A stretch of 64,000 nucleotides of DNA. Origin: Burkholderia stagnalis (GTDB taxonomy: Bacteria > Pseudomonadota > Gammaproteobacteria > Burkholderiales > Burkholderiaceae). Positions 20,527 through 31,879 of this stretch are shown piece after piece. Every line of letters starts with the position of its first letter. The stretch's first letter is position 1. The notes below the pieces were generated by a model, which worked only from the letters and a program-made list of their open reading frames with translations, had not been told where the DNA came from and made no database searches. The position numbers and the translations under genes are program-made. The DNA lies in assembly GCF_902830275.1 (NCBI RefSeq), contig NZ_CADESW010000002.1, positions 124,001 through 188,000 on the forward strand. The letters are read 5' to 3'.

Positions 20527-21726
20527 ATGATGAGCGTCGAAGTCGAAGCCGCACCGCGCGTGGAGCAGGAATCCCTGTGGACCTTGTTCAAGGTCGTCAC
20601 GGGCATCTCCGCTGTGTCCTGGGGCGGGCTCGCCATGATGGCGCAGCTCGAGCGCCACTATGTCGAGCGCATGCAGCGCATCGAGCCGCGTGCGTTCGGC
20701 GATCTCGTCGCGCTGGCCTGGCTCGTGCCAGGCCCCGTCGGCTGCAACGTGGCGGTGCAGATCGGCCAGACGCTGCACGGCCGCGCCGGCGCCTGGATCG
20801 CCGGCTTCGCGAGCGTGCTGCCGTTCTTCGTGATGATGACGCTGTTCGCGATCTTCTATCGCACGCCGTTCGTCCGCTCCCTCGCCGCGCCCGTGATGCT
20901 CCACCACTTCAGCATGGTGCTGGCCGCGCTGATCGGCGTCACCTGGGTCAAGCAGCTGCGCACGCTCGTGCGCGCGCGGCTCGAGCAGGCGATCGCTGCG
21001 CTGTCGACGATTCTGCTCGCTTTCGCGCATAGTCCCGCGTCGTTCGTCGTGATTCTGTTCGCCGCGTTTGCAGCGGGCTGGCTGACCGGGCCGTCGCAGG
21101 ACGACACGGTCAACTTCACGCTGTCGCGGCGCGACCGCAAGCTGCTCGTCGTGCTCGCGGTGTTCGTCGTGCTGTTCGCATTGCCGCTTCCGGGCGGGTA
21201 TCAGGCGCTGCTGTGGCCGCGGCTCGCGGGCGCCGGCATGACGCTGTTCGGCGGCGGCTTTTCCGCGCTGCCGGTGCTGAAGGCGCTGTTCGTGTCGCCC
21301 GAGACCGGCATCTCCGATCACGACTTCACGCTCGCGTTCGCGCTGTCGCCGGTGTCGCCGGGGCCGCTCCTGAACGTCGTGCCGTTCCTCGGCTACCTGA
21401 CGGACGGCTGGCGCGGCGCCCTGCTCGCCACGGCCGCGCTGTTCATTCCGTCCGGCTGCCTGGTCGTGTTCGCGCAGCGCCACCTGTTCAGGCTCAAGCG
21501 CCATTCGCGCTTCGAGCACGGGATGCGGCTGCTGCGCGCGGCGACCACCGGGTTCCTCGTCGTCGCCGTCGTGAAGATCCTGCACCGCGAGCCGGCCGAC
21601 CCCGTCTACTGGTTCACCGGCGTGTTCGCAACGCTCTGTTTCGCGTGCTTCAAGGTGCCCGTGTTCGCGGTGTACGGCGCGGTCGCGATCGCATGCGGCG
21701 CATGGCTCTGGGCCGCCGCGCACTGA
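20527..21726 (+). CDS. chrA: Chromate transporter, two-domain ChrA type
   Basis: A 399-residue inner-membrane protein made of two CHR domains with ten or more membrane segments. The duplicated signature shows as LVPGPVGCNVAVQIG in the first half and ALSPVSPGPLLNVVPFLGYL in the second, with FGGGFSALPVLKALFV between. Family members export chromate by proton antiport. The start is uncertain: tandem ATG codons at 20527 and 20530 lack a good ribosome site and the frame opens upstream to 20428. Confidence 0.85.
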   Translation: MMSVEVEAAPRVEQESLWTLFKVVTGISAVSWGGLAMMAQLERHYVERMQRIEPRAFGDLVALAWLVPGPVGCNVAVQIGQTLHGRAGAWIAGFASVLPFFVMMTLFAIFYRTPFVRSLAAPVMLHHFSMVLAALIGVTWVKQLRTLVRARLEQAIAALSTILLAFAHSPASFVVILFAAFAAGWLTGPSQDDTVNFTLSRRDRKLLVVLAVFVVLFALPLPGGYQALLWPRLAGAGMTLFGGGFSALPVLKALFVSPETGISDHDFTLAFALSPVSPGPLLNVVPFLGYLTDGWRGALLATAALFIPSGCLVVFAQRHLFRLKRHSRFEHGMRLLRAATTGFLVVAVVKILHREPADPVYWFTGVFATLCFACFKVPVFAVYGAVAIACGAWLWAAAH

Positions 21727-21735
21727 GCGCGGCGC

Positions 21736-22173
21736 TCAGGCCGCGACGCGCCGCGCCAGCCGGCGCGCCCGCAGGTGGTCGTACGCGAGGTTGAAGCAGA
21801 ACGTGTAGGGCAGGAAGAACAGCACGATGCCGAGGTCGAGCAGCAGCGCCTCGAGCAGGCCGACGCCGAGCCACCATGCGGCGAGCGGCACCACCATCGC
21901 GACGAGCCCCAGCTCGAACGCGACCGCATGCACGATCCGCATGCCGAGGTTGCGCACCCAGCCGAAACGCCGTTCGAGCCGGTCGAACAGCGTGTTGAAC
22001 GTCATGTTCCACGCCATCGCGATCAGCGACACCATCACCGTCAGCGCGCCGACGTGCGACACCGGCATGTCGAGCAGCCACGCGCCGACCGGCGCGCACA
22101 GCGCGATCGCGACCAGTTCGAACGTCAGCGCGTGCACGAGCCGTTCCGTCACCGTTTTATTGGGATGTTTCAT
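21736..22173 (-). CDS. PACE-family efflux transporter
   Basis: A 145-residue protein with four membrane segments in two repeats (for example NMTFNTLFDRLERRFG and the paired HALTFELVAI / HAVAFELGLV), matching the AceI/PACE family of proton-driven efflux pumps for biocides such as chlorhexidine. The ATG at 22173 follows a strong GGAGGTTTGAG site; the frame upstream to 22233 is not used. It is divergent from a LysR gene, which is its likely regulator, as for aceI/aceR. Confidence 0.9.
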   Translation of the reverse strand: MKHPNKTVTERLVHALTFELVAIALCAPVGAWLLDMPVSHVGALTVMVSLIAMAWNMTFNTLFDRLERRFGWVRNLGMRIVHAVAFELGLVAMVVPLAAWWLGVGLLEALLLDLGIVLFFLPYTFCFNLAYDHLRARRLARRVAA

Positions 22174-22284
22174 CTCAAACCTCCGATCCTGTGTCATCCA
22201 TGGCCGCCATTCTGATCGGTTGAACCGCGCCAATCCAATTGGTTATCATCGGTTTTTCCGATTGAACGACACCCGGAGCCCTGG

Positions 22285-23178
22285 ATGCGCCACGCCCCCG
22301 AAGCCTTGCTCGCGTTCGCCGAAGCCGCGCTGCTCGGCTCCTTCACCGCCGCCGCGCGCAAGCTCGGCAAGCGCCAGTCGACGATCTCCGAGGCGATCGC
22401 AAACCTCGAGATCGATCTCGGCGTGCAGCTGTTCGACCGCTCGACGCGCACGCCGACGCTGACCGACGCCGGGCGTGCGCTGCTGCCGCAGGTGCAGCGC
22501 GCGCTGGACGCCGGCGCGGCGATCGACCGCGCGGCCGCGCGGTTCGCGCGCGGCGAGGAGGCGCGGCTGACCTTCGTCGTGTCCGATACCTACCAGTCGC
22601 AACGCTACGAACAGACGCTGACCGCGCTCGCGCAGCGCTTCCCGGCGCTGGAACTCGAATGCCAGATCGCCGAGCACGAGGACGTGCTCGACCTGATCCG
22701 GCAAGGCCGCGCGCAAATCGGGCTGATGGCCGCGCGCGCGGCCTACCCGGCCGACATCGGCGCGGCGACAATCGCGGAGGAATCGGAGATCGGCCTGTTC
22801 GTCGGGCGCACGCACCCGCTCGCGGCCTGCGGCGACGCCGAGGTGCCGTACGCGGCGCTGCGCGACGCGCGCGAGCTGCGGCTCAACACGTACGCGACGC
22901 CGGAAGGCCAGGGCCCGGGCGGCGAAAACAGCCCGCTCGTCGCCGGCACGCAACGCTGGTCGGCGCCGAGCTACCTGATGCTGCTGGAGATGGCGGTGCT
23001 GGGGTTCGGATGGACGGAGCTGCCCCGCTGGATGGTCGAGCACTTCGCGCGCGACCGGCTCTGCGAGCTGCGCGCACGCGGCTGGCCGCGCCGGGTGCGG
23101 GTCGATGCGGTGTGGTCGCGCAACCGGCCGCTCGGCCCGGCCGGCGCGTGGCTGCTCGATGCGATGCTGGCCGACTGA
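22285..23178 (+). CDS. LysR-family transcriptional regulator
   Basis: A 297-residue LysR protein: N-terminal winged HTH (about residues 5-64, with GSFTAAARKLGKRQSTISEA) and a substrate-binding C-terminal domain. It is divergent from the PACE efflux gene with 111 bases between starts, the usual layout for a LysR regulator and its target. Confidence 0.92.
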   Translation: MRHAPEALLAFAEAALLGSFTAAARKLGKRQSTISEAIANLEIDLGVQLFDRSTRTPTLTDAGRALLPQVQRALDAGAAIDRAAARFARGEEARLTFVVSDTYQSQRYEQTLTALAQRFPALELECQIAEHEDVLDLIRQGRAQIGLMAARAAYPADIGAATIAEESEIGLFVGRTHPLAACGDAEVPYAALRDARELRLNTYATPEGQGPGGENSPLVAGTQRWSAPSYLMLLEMAVLGFGWTELPRWMVEHFARDRLCELRARGWPRRVRVDAVWSRNRPLGPAGAWLLDAMLAD

Positions 23179-23227
23179 GCGGCCGGCCCAGTGGCCAACC
23201 GAGCCGCGCGCGGCGCGCGGCCGATGA

Positions 23228-23686
23228 TCAGAAGCCGCGCGACAGCACGGCCGCGCCGACCGTGACGACGCCGAGCACGATGTTGACGACGACGAGCAGG
23301 CGCACCGCGTTCACCGCGCGTGCGCCGTCCGGCCAGTTCTGCGCCTGCACCGCGCGGCGGATGCGCGGGAACAGCGCGAAGCGCACGTGGCCGAAGATCA
23401 GCATCATCACGACGCCGAGGCCCGCCATCGCGTGCAGCGCCCAGGTCGCATGCGCGCCGCCGAACTGCATCAGCAGGAAGCCGCCGGTGAGCAGGATCAC
23501 GATCACCGAGCCGGCGACCCAGTTGAAAAAGCGGCCGAACACGCCTTCGATCAGCGGCAGCCGCAGTTGCGGCGACAGGTCGGACAGCGCGGGCCGCAGG
23601 CAGAAGTTCGCGAACACCATGCCGCCCACCCACACGGCGACGGCCAGCAGATGAAGAAACAGCGCGACGGCGATGGCGTGGGACAT
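23228..23686 (-). CDS. CopD-family membrane protein
   Basis: A 152-residue inner-membrane protein with four hydrophobic segments. HLLAVAVWVGGMVFAN and LHAMAGLGVVMMLIFGHVRF are typical of the CopD/DUF4149-like group, which carries heme- or copper-binding histidines in membrane helices. Function here is unknown. The ATG at 23686 is preceded by TTCCCGAC on the minus strand, a poor ribosome site. The gene-free 23687-23914 that follows holds the parC terminator and nothing else recognised. Confidence 0.8.
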   Translation of the reverse strand: MSHAIAVALFLHLLAVAVWVGGMVFANFCLRPALSDLSPQLRLPLIEGVFGRFFNWVAGSVIVILLTGGFLLMQFGGAHATWALHAMAGLGVVMMLIFGHVRFALFPRIRRAVQAQNWPDGARAVNAVRLLVVVNIVLGVVTVGAAVLSRGF

Positions 23687-23853
23687 GTCGGGAATCCTGT
23701 TCTGTTATGAGTTGAATGCGGCAAACCAGCCGGGCGCCCGGCGCGCCCGGCATCAAGCGACGTTCGACAGGCATGCCCCCGCGCGGTTCAGGCCGGTGGC
23801 GGAATTTCACAATATTTTGCAAATGCCGGATGACGATCCGACGCGCCCCGATG

Positions 23854-23891
23854 AAAAAAGGCCGCACGTCCGCCGAAGCGGCCGTGCGGCC
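23854..23891 (-). terminator. Rho-independent terminator of parC
   Basis: Read on the minus strand, GGCCGCACG (23891-23883) pairs with CGTGCGGCC (23868-23860) and is followed by six T (23859-23854). Confidence 0.9.
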
Positions 23892-23914
23892 CGGGGTGCC
23901 GCGACGATGCGTGC

Positions 23915-26236
23915 TCAGCCGAGCAGCGGACGCAGCTCGGTGACGACCTTGAGCTTCGTGTCCGGCGTGCGGCCCTTGCGCGCGCGCTTGCCGACGTGCG
24001 GCGCGAGCGCCGCGTACGACATCGTCTCGTCCATCGCCTTGCCGCCGCGGCCGGTGCCGATCAGCACCACGCCGGCCGGATCGATCGCGAGCGCCTGCAC
24101 GAGCGTTTCCTTGCCCTCGAGGGCCATCAGGATCACGCCGCGGCCGCCGCCCGACAGCGTCTTCATCTCGTCCATGCCGAACACCAGCAGCCGCCCGTCG
24201 CTCGACAGGCACGCGACCTGTTTCGCGTTCGGCAGCACCGGCATCGGCGCAAGCGGCGCCGCGCCGTCGTCGATCGTCATGAACGCCTTGCCGGCCTTCA
24301 CACGGCTCACCATGTCGCCGACCTTCGCGAGGAAGCCGAAGCCGTTGCTCGACGCAAGCAGCAGCTGCTGATCGGCCGACGCCGCGTAGTAGTGCATCAG
24401 GTGCGTGCCGGATTCGAGCTCGACCAGCGACGTGACGGGCACGCCGTCGCCGCGGCCGCCCGGCAGCACCGACACGTCCACCGAGTACACGCGGCCGCGG
24501 CTGCCCCACGCGATCAGCCGGTCCGGCGTGCGGCACTGGAACGCCGCATACAGGCTGTCGCCCGCCTTGAACGAGAAGCCGGCCGGGTCGAGCCCGTGGC
24601 CCTTCAGCGCGCGCACCCAGCCCTTCTGCGACACGACGACCGTCACCGGCTCGTCGACCACCTTCGCCTCGAACGTCGCGCGCTTCTCCTGCTGGATCAG
24701 CGTGCGGCGCTCGTCGCCGTACTGCTTCGCGTCGGCCTCGATCTCCTTGATCATCAGCCGCTTCATCGCGCTTTCGTTCGCGAGCAGTTCCTCGAGCTTC
24801 GCCTTTTCGTCGCGCAGTGCCTCGAGTTCCTTCTCGATCTTGATCTTCTCGAGCCGCGCGAGCTGACGCAGACGGATTTCGAGGATGTCCTCGGCCTGGC
24901 GCTCGGAGAGGCCGAACGCGCTCATCAGCGCGGCCTTCGGCTCGTCCGACTCGCGGATGATGCGGATCACCTCGTCGATGTTCAGGAAGACGATCATCCG
25001 GCCTTCGAGGATGTGGATCCGGTCGTCGACCTTGCCGAGACGGTGGCGGCAGCGGCGCGTCATCGTCAGCTGGCGGAACTTCACCCACTCGTCGAGGATC
25101 GTCAGCAGCCCCTTCTGGCCCGGCCGGCCGTCGGCGCCGATCATCACGAGGTTCAGCGTCGCGTTCGATTCGAGGCTCGTGTGCGCGAGCAGCGAATTGA
25201 CGAACTCCGTCTGGTCGATCGTGCGCGACTTCGGCTCGAACACGAGCCGCACCGGCGCTTCCTTGCCCGACTCGTCGCGCACCGCGTCGAGCAGGTCGAG
25301 CATCGTCTTCTTCGTGTTGAGCTGCTCGGGCGTCAGCGTCTTCTTGCCGAGCTTCAGCTTCGGGTTGGTCAGCTCCTCGATTTCCTCGAGCACCTTCTGG
25401 CCCGACGTGCTCGGCGGCAGCTCGGTGACGACGAGCTGCCACTGGCCGCGCGCGAGATCCTCGATCTTCCAGCGCGCGCGCACCTTCAGGCTGCCGCGGC
25501 CCGATTCGTAGGCCGCCGAGATTTCCGCGTCGCTCGAGATGATCTGGCCGCCGCCCGGGAAGTCCGGGCCTGGAATCAGCCCCATCAGCTCCGCGTGCGT
25601 GAGCTTCGGGTGGCGGATCATCGCGACCGCGGCCGCCGCGACTTCGCGCAGGTTGTGCGACGGGATTTCCGTCGCGAGGCCAACCGCGATGCCCGACGCG
25701 CCGTTCAGCAGCACGAACGGCAGGCGGCCCGGCAGCAGCTTCGGCTCCTCGAACGAGCCGTCGTAGTTCGGCATGAAGTCGACCGTGCCCTGGTCGATCT
25801 CGTCGAGCAGCAGCTTCGCGATCGGCGTGAGCCGCGCTTCCGTGTAACGCATCGCCGCCGCGCCGTCGCCGTCGCGCGAGCCGAAGTTGCCCTGCCCGTC
25901 GATCAGCGGATAGCGCAGCGAGAAGTCCTGCGCGAGACGCACGAGCGCGTCGTAGGCGGACTGGTCGCCGTGCGGATGGTATTTGCCGAGCACGTCGCCG
26001 ACGACACGCGCGGACTTCACCGGCTTCGCGTCGGGGCCGAGGCCCATTTCGTTCATCGCGAACAGGATGCGGCGCTGCACCGGCTTCTGGCCGTCGCAGA
26101 CGTCCGGCAGCGCACGGCCCTTCACGACGCTGACCGCGTAGCTGAGGTAGGCCTGCTCCGCGTAGTTGCCGAGCGTCAGCGTGTCGCCCGCGGGCGCGTC
26201 CGGCTCGGGAAAGAGATCGGGAGTGTTGTCGTCCAT
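23915..26236 (-). CDS. parC: DNA topoisomerase IV subunit A
   Basis: A 773-residue ParC, the DNA-cutting subunit of topoisomerase IV that decatenates daughter chromosomes. The catalytic tyrosine is in [11 protein letters not shown] and the quinolone region reads [15 protein letters not shown], where the position equivalent to E. coli Ser80 is Gln. I regard that as a lineage trait rather than acquired resistance. It lies 58 bases downstream of parE and is likely co-transcribed with it. Confidence 0.96.
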   Translation of the reverse strand: MDDNTPDLFPEPDAPAGDTLTLGNYAEQAYLSYAVSVVKGRALPDVCDGQKPVQRRILFAMNEMGLGPDAKPVKSARVVGDVLGKYHPHGDQSAYDALVRLAQDFSLRYPLIDGQGNFGSRDGDGAAAMRYTEARLTPIAKLLLDEIDQGTVDFMPNYDGSFEEPKLLPGRLPFVLLNGASGIAVGLATEIPSHNLREVAAAAVAMIRHPKLTHAELMGLIPGPDFPGGGQIISSDAEISAAYESGRGSLKVRARWKIEDLARGQWQLVVTELPPSTSGQKVLEEIEELTNPKLKLGKKTLTPEQLNTKKTMLDLLDAVRDESGKEAPVRLVFEPKSRTIDQTEFVNSLLAHTSLESNATLNLVMIGADGRPGQKGLLTILDEWVKFRQLTMTRRCRHRLGKVDDRIHILEGRMIVFLNIDEVIRIIRESDEPKAALMSAFGLSERQAEDILEIRLRQLARLEKIKIEKELEALRDEKAKLEELLANESAMKRLMIKEIEADAKQYGDERRTLIQQEKRATFEAKVVDEPVTVVVSQKGWVRALKGHGLDPAGFSFKAGDSLYAAFQCRTPDRLIAWGSRGRVYSVDVSVLPGGRGDGVPVTSLVELESGTHLMHYYAASADQQLLLASSNGFGFLAKVGDMVSRVKAGKAFMTIDDGAAPLAPMPVLPNAKQVACLSSDGRLLVFGMDEMKTLSGGGRGVILMALEGKETLVQALAIDPAGVVLIGTGRGGKAMDETMSYAALAPHVGKRARKGRTPDTKLKVVTELRPLLG

Positions 26237-26294
26237 CTGAATTCCGTATTCTTGGGTGGCGCAAGTCAGGACCGGGCGTCATGCCCGGCCGCGC

Positions 26295-28277
26295 TCAAAT
26301 ATCCGCTTCGACTTCGTTGCCCTTTTCCTCGAGCCAGCCGCGCCGTGCGGCCGCCTCGCCCTTGCCCATCAGCATCGTCATGCGCGCGACCGTCGTCTCG
26401 TAGTCGAGATCGCCGAGCAGCACCGGCATCAGGCGGCGGGTATCGGGGTTCATCGTCGTGTCCCACAGCTGCTCGGCGCTCATTTCGCCGAGACCCTTGA
26501 AGCGGCTGATGCTCCACTGGGTCTCGCGCACGCCGTCCTTGCGCAGCTTGTCGAGGATCGCCTCCAGCTCGCCTTCGTCGAGCGCGTACAGCTTCTGCGC
26601 GGCCTTCTTGCCGCGTGCCGGCGCGTCGACGCGGAACAGCGGCGGCCGCGCGACGCACACATGACCGCGCTCGATCAGCTGCGGGAAATGCTTGAAGAAC
26701 AGCGTGAGCAGCAGCACCTGGATGTGCGAGCCGTCGACGTCCGCGTCCGACAGGATGCAGATCTTGCCGTAGCGCAGGTTCGACAGGTCGACGCTGTCGT
26801 CGGGGCTGTGCGGATCGACGCCGATCGCCACCGAGATGTCGTGCACCTCGTTGTTCGCGAACAGGCGGTCGCGCTCGGTTTCCCACGTGTTCAGCACCTT
26901 GCCGCGCAGCGGCAGGATCGCCTGGTATTCCTTGTCGCGGCCCATCTTCGCGGAGCCGCCCGCCGAGTCGCCCTCGACGAGGAACAGCTCGTTGCGCGCG
27001 ATGTCCTCGGTCTCGCAGTCGGTCAGCTTGCCGGGCAGCACCGCGACGCCCGAGCTCTTGCGCTTCTCGACCTTCTGGCCGGCGCGGGTGCGCGCCTGCG
27101 CCTGCTTGATCACCAGCTCGGCGAGCTTCTTGCCGTGCTCGACGTGCTGGTTCAGCCACAGTTCGAGCGCCGGGCGCGAGAACGACGACACGAGCTTCAC
27201 CGCGTCGCGGCTGTTCAGGCGTTCCTTGATCTGGCCTTGGAACTGCGGATCGAGCACCTTCGCGGACAGCACGAACGACACGCGCGCGAACACGTCTTCC
27301 GCGAGCAGCTTGACGCCCTTCGGCTGCAGGTTGTGCAGCTCGACGAAGCTCTTCACCGCCTGGTAAAGGCCGTCGCGCAACCCCGATTCGTGGGTGCCGC
27401 CCGCCGGCGTCGGGATCAGGTTCACGTACGACTCGCGCACGAGCGAACCTTCCTCGCTCCAGGCGACGACCCACGACGCGCCTTCGCCCTCGGCGAACGT
27501 GTCGTCGCCCGAGCGCGAATCGGCGAAGCGCTCGCCTTCGAACAGCGGGATCAGCAGCTCGCTGCCGTTCATCTCGTCGAGCAGGTAGCCGCGCAGGCCA
27601 TCCTCGTATTTCCAGGCCTGGCGCTCGCCGCTCTTCTCGTTGACGAGCACGACCTCGACGCCCGGCAGCAGCACGGCCTTCGAGCGCAGCAGGCGCTGCA
27701 GCTCGCCGAGCGGCAGGTTCGGCGAATCGAAGTATTTCGGATTCGGCCACACCTGCACGCGCGTGCCGGACTTCTTCTCGCCGCGGCCCGCGCCCTGGGT
27801 CGCGAGCGGCTTCACGACGTCGCCTTCGGCGAAGCCGAGCTCGGCGATCTTGCCGTCGCGCCAGACCGTCACGTCGAGACGCGTCGCGAGCGCGTTCGTC
27901 ACCGACACGCCGACGCCGTGCAGGCCGCCCGAGAACGTATAGGCGCCGCCCGCGGCCTTGTCGAACTTGCCGCCCGCATGCAGGCGCGTGAACACGATCT
28001 CGACGACCGGCACGCCTTCTTCCGGGTGCATGCCGAACGGAATGCCGCGGCCGTCGTCCTCGACGGACACGGAATGATCCGCATGCAGCGTGACGGTAAT
28101 CTGCTTGCCGTAGCCGCCGAGCGCCTCGTCGGACGCGTTGTCGATGACTTCCTGGATGATGTGCAGCGGATTCTCGGTACGGGTGTACATGCCGGGCCGC
28201 TGCTTGACCGGCTCGAGACCCTTGAGCACCTTGATCGATGCTTCGCTGTAGGCCGCGCTGGGCTTCTTCGTTGACAT
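26295..28277 (-). CDS. parE: DNA topoisomerase IV subunit B
   Basis: A 660-residue ParE, the ATPase subunit. GHKL motifs (EVIDNASDEALGGY, DDGRGIPFG) precede the TOPRIM motif LVEGDSAGGSAKMGRD and the ParE C-terminus. The ATG at 28277 was chosen because the protein then begins MSTKKPSAAYSEASI, normal for the family; an open frame continues upstream to 28421 without coding character. Confidence 0.96.
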   Translation of the reverse strand: MSTKKPSAAYSEASIKVLKGLEPVKQRPGMYTRTENPLHIIQEVIDNASDEALGGYGKQITVTLHADHSVSVEDDGRGIPFGMHPEEGVPVVEIVFTRLHAGGKFDKAAGGAYTFSGGLHGVGVSVTNALATRLDVTVWRDGKIAELGFAEGDVVKPLATQGAGRGEKKSGTRVQVWPNPKYFDSPNLPLGELQRLLRSKAVLLPGVEVVLVNEKSGERQAWKYEDGLRGYLLDEMNGSELLIPLFEGERFADSRSGDDTFAEGEGASWVVAWSEEGSLVRESYVNLIPTPAGGTHESGLRDGLYQAVKSFVELHNLQPKGVKLLAEDVFARVSFVLSAKVLDPQFQGQIKERLNSRDAVKLVSSFSRPALELWLNQHVEHGKKLAELVIKQAQARTRAGQKVEKRKSSGVAVLPGKLTDCETEDIARNELFLVEGDSAGGSAKMGRDKEYQAILPLRGKVLNTWETERDRLFANNEVHDISVAIGVDPHSPDDSVDLSNLRYGKICILSDADVDGSHIQVLLLTLFFKHFPQLIERGHVCVARPPLFRVDAPARGKKAAQKLYALDEGELEAILDKLRKDGVRETQWSISRFKGLGEMSAEQLWDTTMNPDTRRLMPVLLGDLDYETTVARMTMLMGKGEAAARRGWLEEKGNEVEADI

Positions 28278-28310
28278 AGACGCTGACTGAGTTCGTCGTT
28301 CATCGGGACG

Positions 28311-28345
28311 TTGTCCACACCGCGTGTGGATAACGTCGTGGACAA
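28311..28345. promoter_or_regulatory. Cluster of DnaA-box-like sites upstream of parE
   Basis: TGTGGATAA at 28325-28333 is the exact complement of the DnaA box TTATCCACA. TTGTCCACA at 28311-28319 differs by one base, and GTGGACAA at 28338-28345 is a further partial match. They lie 34-68 bases before the parE start. The rest of 28346-28536 shows nothing I can assign. Confidence 0.45.
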
Positions 28346-28536
28346 AACGTTGAGTTCCGTAAAAAAGCGAATCGAAACAATGGTGTGCTTGGACTGCTCC
28401 GAAAGCGGGCGCGCGGCGCACGCCGCGACAACCCGAAACGGGCCGTATTCTACTGGTTCCGCGCGACGGGCCATCGCACGAAAAGCGTGCGGGGCCCGGC
28501 GCCGCGGCGCGCCGCCCGACGGGCGGCCGCCCCGCG

Positions 28537-30480
<1,944 letters not shown>

Positions 30481-30689
30481 GGGGAAGACGGCGAAGTGAA
30501 GTCGGAAGCGCTCATTGTACCGGTGGCGGACGCCGCCACCGGCATGGCCGAATGGATGATGTCGCGAGAGCGGCCGTGCGGCCCGGTTGCGGCCCGCCAC
30601 GCGCGGGCGGCGGCCACCGGAACGGGCGCGCACCCCGCGCACGGACGGCCTGGCCGCCCGCGCGGGTGCGCCTGCCCGGGTGCGCCCGC

Positions 30690-31094
30690 TTACTTCGCGT
30701 TGACGATGATGGTCTGGCTCACTTCGGGGCCGTACGAGCGGTGCGCGCCGTCGCCGAACTGCAGCGTCAGCGTATGCCGGCCCGGCGGCAGCATGATCTC
30801 GGTTTCGGTCTGGGCCTTGCCGAAGTGCAGCGAATGTTCGCCCGCGGGAATCACCTCGCCCTTCGGGATCGGCCGGCCGTCGATCAGCAGGTGGTGATGG
30901 CCGGTGTTCGGCGTCATGTCGCCGGCCGGCCGAAGCTGCAGGCCTTCCAGACCGAACTTCACGTGTACCGGGTTCGACACCGTCGCGCCGTCCGTCGGCT
31001 CGACGAAATACACACGGCCCTCGGCCCGCGCGATCGTCGACACGGCCATCGCCGCCACGCACACCGCACCCGCGATCCACTTTCTGTTCAGCAT
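30690..31094 (-). CDS. Exported DUF4399 protein
   Basis: A 134-residue protein with a signal peptide cleaved after STIARA (about residue 24). The mature part has the DUF4399 pattern VYFVEPTDGATVSNPVHVKF, GHHHLLIDG and LPPGRHTLTLQFGDG. It is a small periplasmic beta-rich protein of unknown role. AAGGAGAAACCG before the ATG at 31094 decides the start over the longer frame. Confidence 0.88.
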   Translation of the reverse strand: MLNRKWIAGAVCVAAMAVSTIARAEGRVYFVEPTDGATVSNPVHVKFGLEGLQLRPAGDMTPNTGHHHLLIDGRPIPKGEVIPAGEHSLHFGKAQTETEIMLPPGRHTLTLQFGDGAHRSYGPEVSQTIIVNAK

Positions 31095-31293
31095 CGGTTT
31101 CTCCTTATGATTGGACAGCCCGGGAAGCATACACCGCACGCATGGCGCACGGGTTCCGGTTGCATTGTTCGCGATGCGCACGTTTAAAACGACGTTGCGG
31201 CCGAGTTCGGCGAAATTCCGGTACCATTGCGCCTTTCGTCCGCCGGCCGGGCCGCGGACGGCATTACCCTGATTCCATTTTCCTGAGCGCGAC

Positions 31294-31476
31294 ATGAGCG
31301 AAGTGACCGAATACCAGAGCTGGGTCTGCCTGATTTGCGGGTGGGTCTATAACGAGGCGGAAGGCCTGCCGGACGAGGGCATCGCGCCCGGCACGCGGTT
31401 CGCGGACATTCCCGCCGACTGGCGCTGCCCGCTGTGCGACGTCGCCAAGGAAGACTTCGTCGTCGTCGATTTCTGA
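31294..31476 (+). CDS. Rubredoxin
   Basis: A 60-residue rubredoxin with both iron-binding pairs, C12-x-x-C15-G and C45-P-L-C48, and the conserved hydrophobic core W10, Y19, W43. It carries one electron to oxygenases or other partners in the cytoplasm. It is the last host gene before the integrated element. The start is preceded by CGCGAC, a weak ribosome site. Confidence 0.95.
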   Translation: MSEVTEYQSWVCLICGWVYNEAEGLPDEGIAPGTRFADIPADWRCPLCDVAKEDFVVVDF

Positions 31477-31554
31477 TCGGCTGATCGCGCGCCGCGCAAC
31501 GCGGCGCGCCAGCATCGGTGCGCATTCCGTCCGCCGATGCCAATGCGCGTTTGC

Positions 31555-31560
31555 TATACT
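31555..31560 (+). promoter_or_regulatory. -10 element of the host tRNA-Arg promoter
   Basis: TATACT at 31555-31560, about 60 bases upstream of the tRNA 5' end, in otherwise GC-rich sequence. No clear -35 match is seen. Confidence 0.5.
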
Positions 31561-31620
31561 CTGCGCGCTGTCCACACCGCTGCCCGGCTTGCGTTGCACG
31601 CGAGATGCCGGGTCGGCAGG

Positions 31621-31659
31621 CTCCCCGTAGTTCAATGGATAGAACAAGCGCCTCCTAAG
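31621..31659 (+). pseudogene. 5' part of host tRNA-Arg(CCU), truncated in the anticodon arm
   Basis: The sequence reads as tRNA positions 1-39: acceptor strand CTCCCCG, TA, D-arm GTTC-AATGGATA-GAAC, A26, anticodon stem AGCGC, and loop CTCCTAA with anticodon CCU at 31654-31656. After that the expected GCGCT, variable loop, T-arm (GTTCGA) and acceptor partner CGGGGAG do not appear anywhere in the next 200 bases. The gene is therefore cut within the anticodon arm. Its 3' half, or a rebuilt copy, should lie at the far end of the element, outside the window. Confidence 0.8.
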
Positions 31660-31662
31660 GGC
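31652..31662 (+). other. Probable left attachment core (attL) in the tRNA anticodon loop
   Basis: The host-like sequence ends within CTCCTAAGGG (31652-31661). The same ten bases arise when the two exons of the element's own tRNA-Arg are joined (CTCCT + AAGGG). Anticodon loops are common crossover sites for tyrosine recombinases. The right copy is outside the window, so the core length is uncertain. Confidence 0.5.
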
Positions 31663-31687
31663 ATTGAGGGGGTCGCCAATCCACCCG

Positions 31688-31710
31688 AAACCCTTATAAA
31701 TCAAGGGTTT
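31688..31710. repeat. Perfect 8-bp inverted repeat next to attL
   Basis: AAACCCTT (31688-31695) and AAGGGTTT (31703-31710) flank a 7-base loop, 26 bases inside the left junction. It may be a recombinase or excisionase site, or a terminator. Confidence 0.5.
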
Positions 31711-31757
31711 GGCTCCAGCCTAGTCCCGTCAAATCCCGTCCCATTTCTCCCTCTCGC

Positions 31758-31790
31758 GTCCCAAAATTGTCCCAAAACGCCGTTGTCCCA
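31758..31790. repeat. GTCCC direct repeats, candidate integrase arm sites
   Basis: GTCCCAAAA at 31758-31766 and 31769-31777 (11-base spacing) and GTCCCA at 31785-31790 form a direct array; further GTCCC copies are at 31723 and in TCCCGTCCCATT around 31734-31745. Short direct repeats about 100 bases from a crossover site are typical arm-type integrase binding sites. No protein is known to bind here. Confidence 0.45.
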
Positions 31791-31879
31791 CGGCTACAAA
31801 GAGCACTTTTAGAGAGCTTGGAGAGGAAGTTTTGAAGGCTCTGGGGAGGGTTCCTTGCTGAACCCGAAGAAGCAAATCT

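Noticed and set aside
25960-25990. Acquired quinolone resistance in ParC
   Set aside because: The Gln at the Ser80-equivalent position sits in a region that also differs at neighbouring sites from E. coli, as expected for natural variation in this lineage; sequence alone does not show resistance.
22971-26282. A 1103-codon minus-strand frame
   Set aside because: It is a frame-shifted shadow of parC and neighbours, with arginine-rich composition and no recognisable domain.
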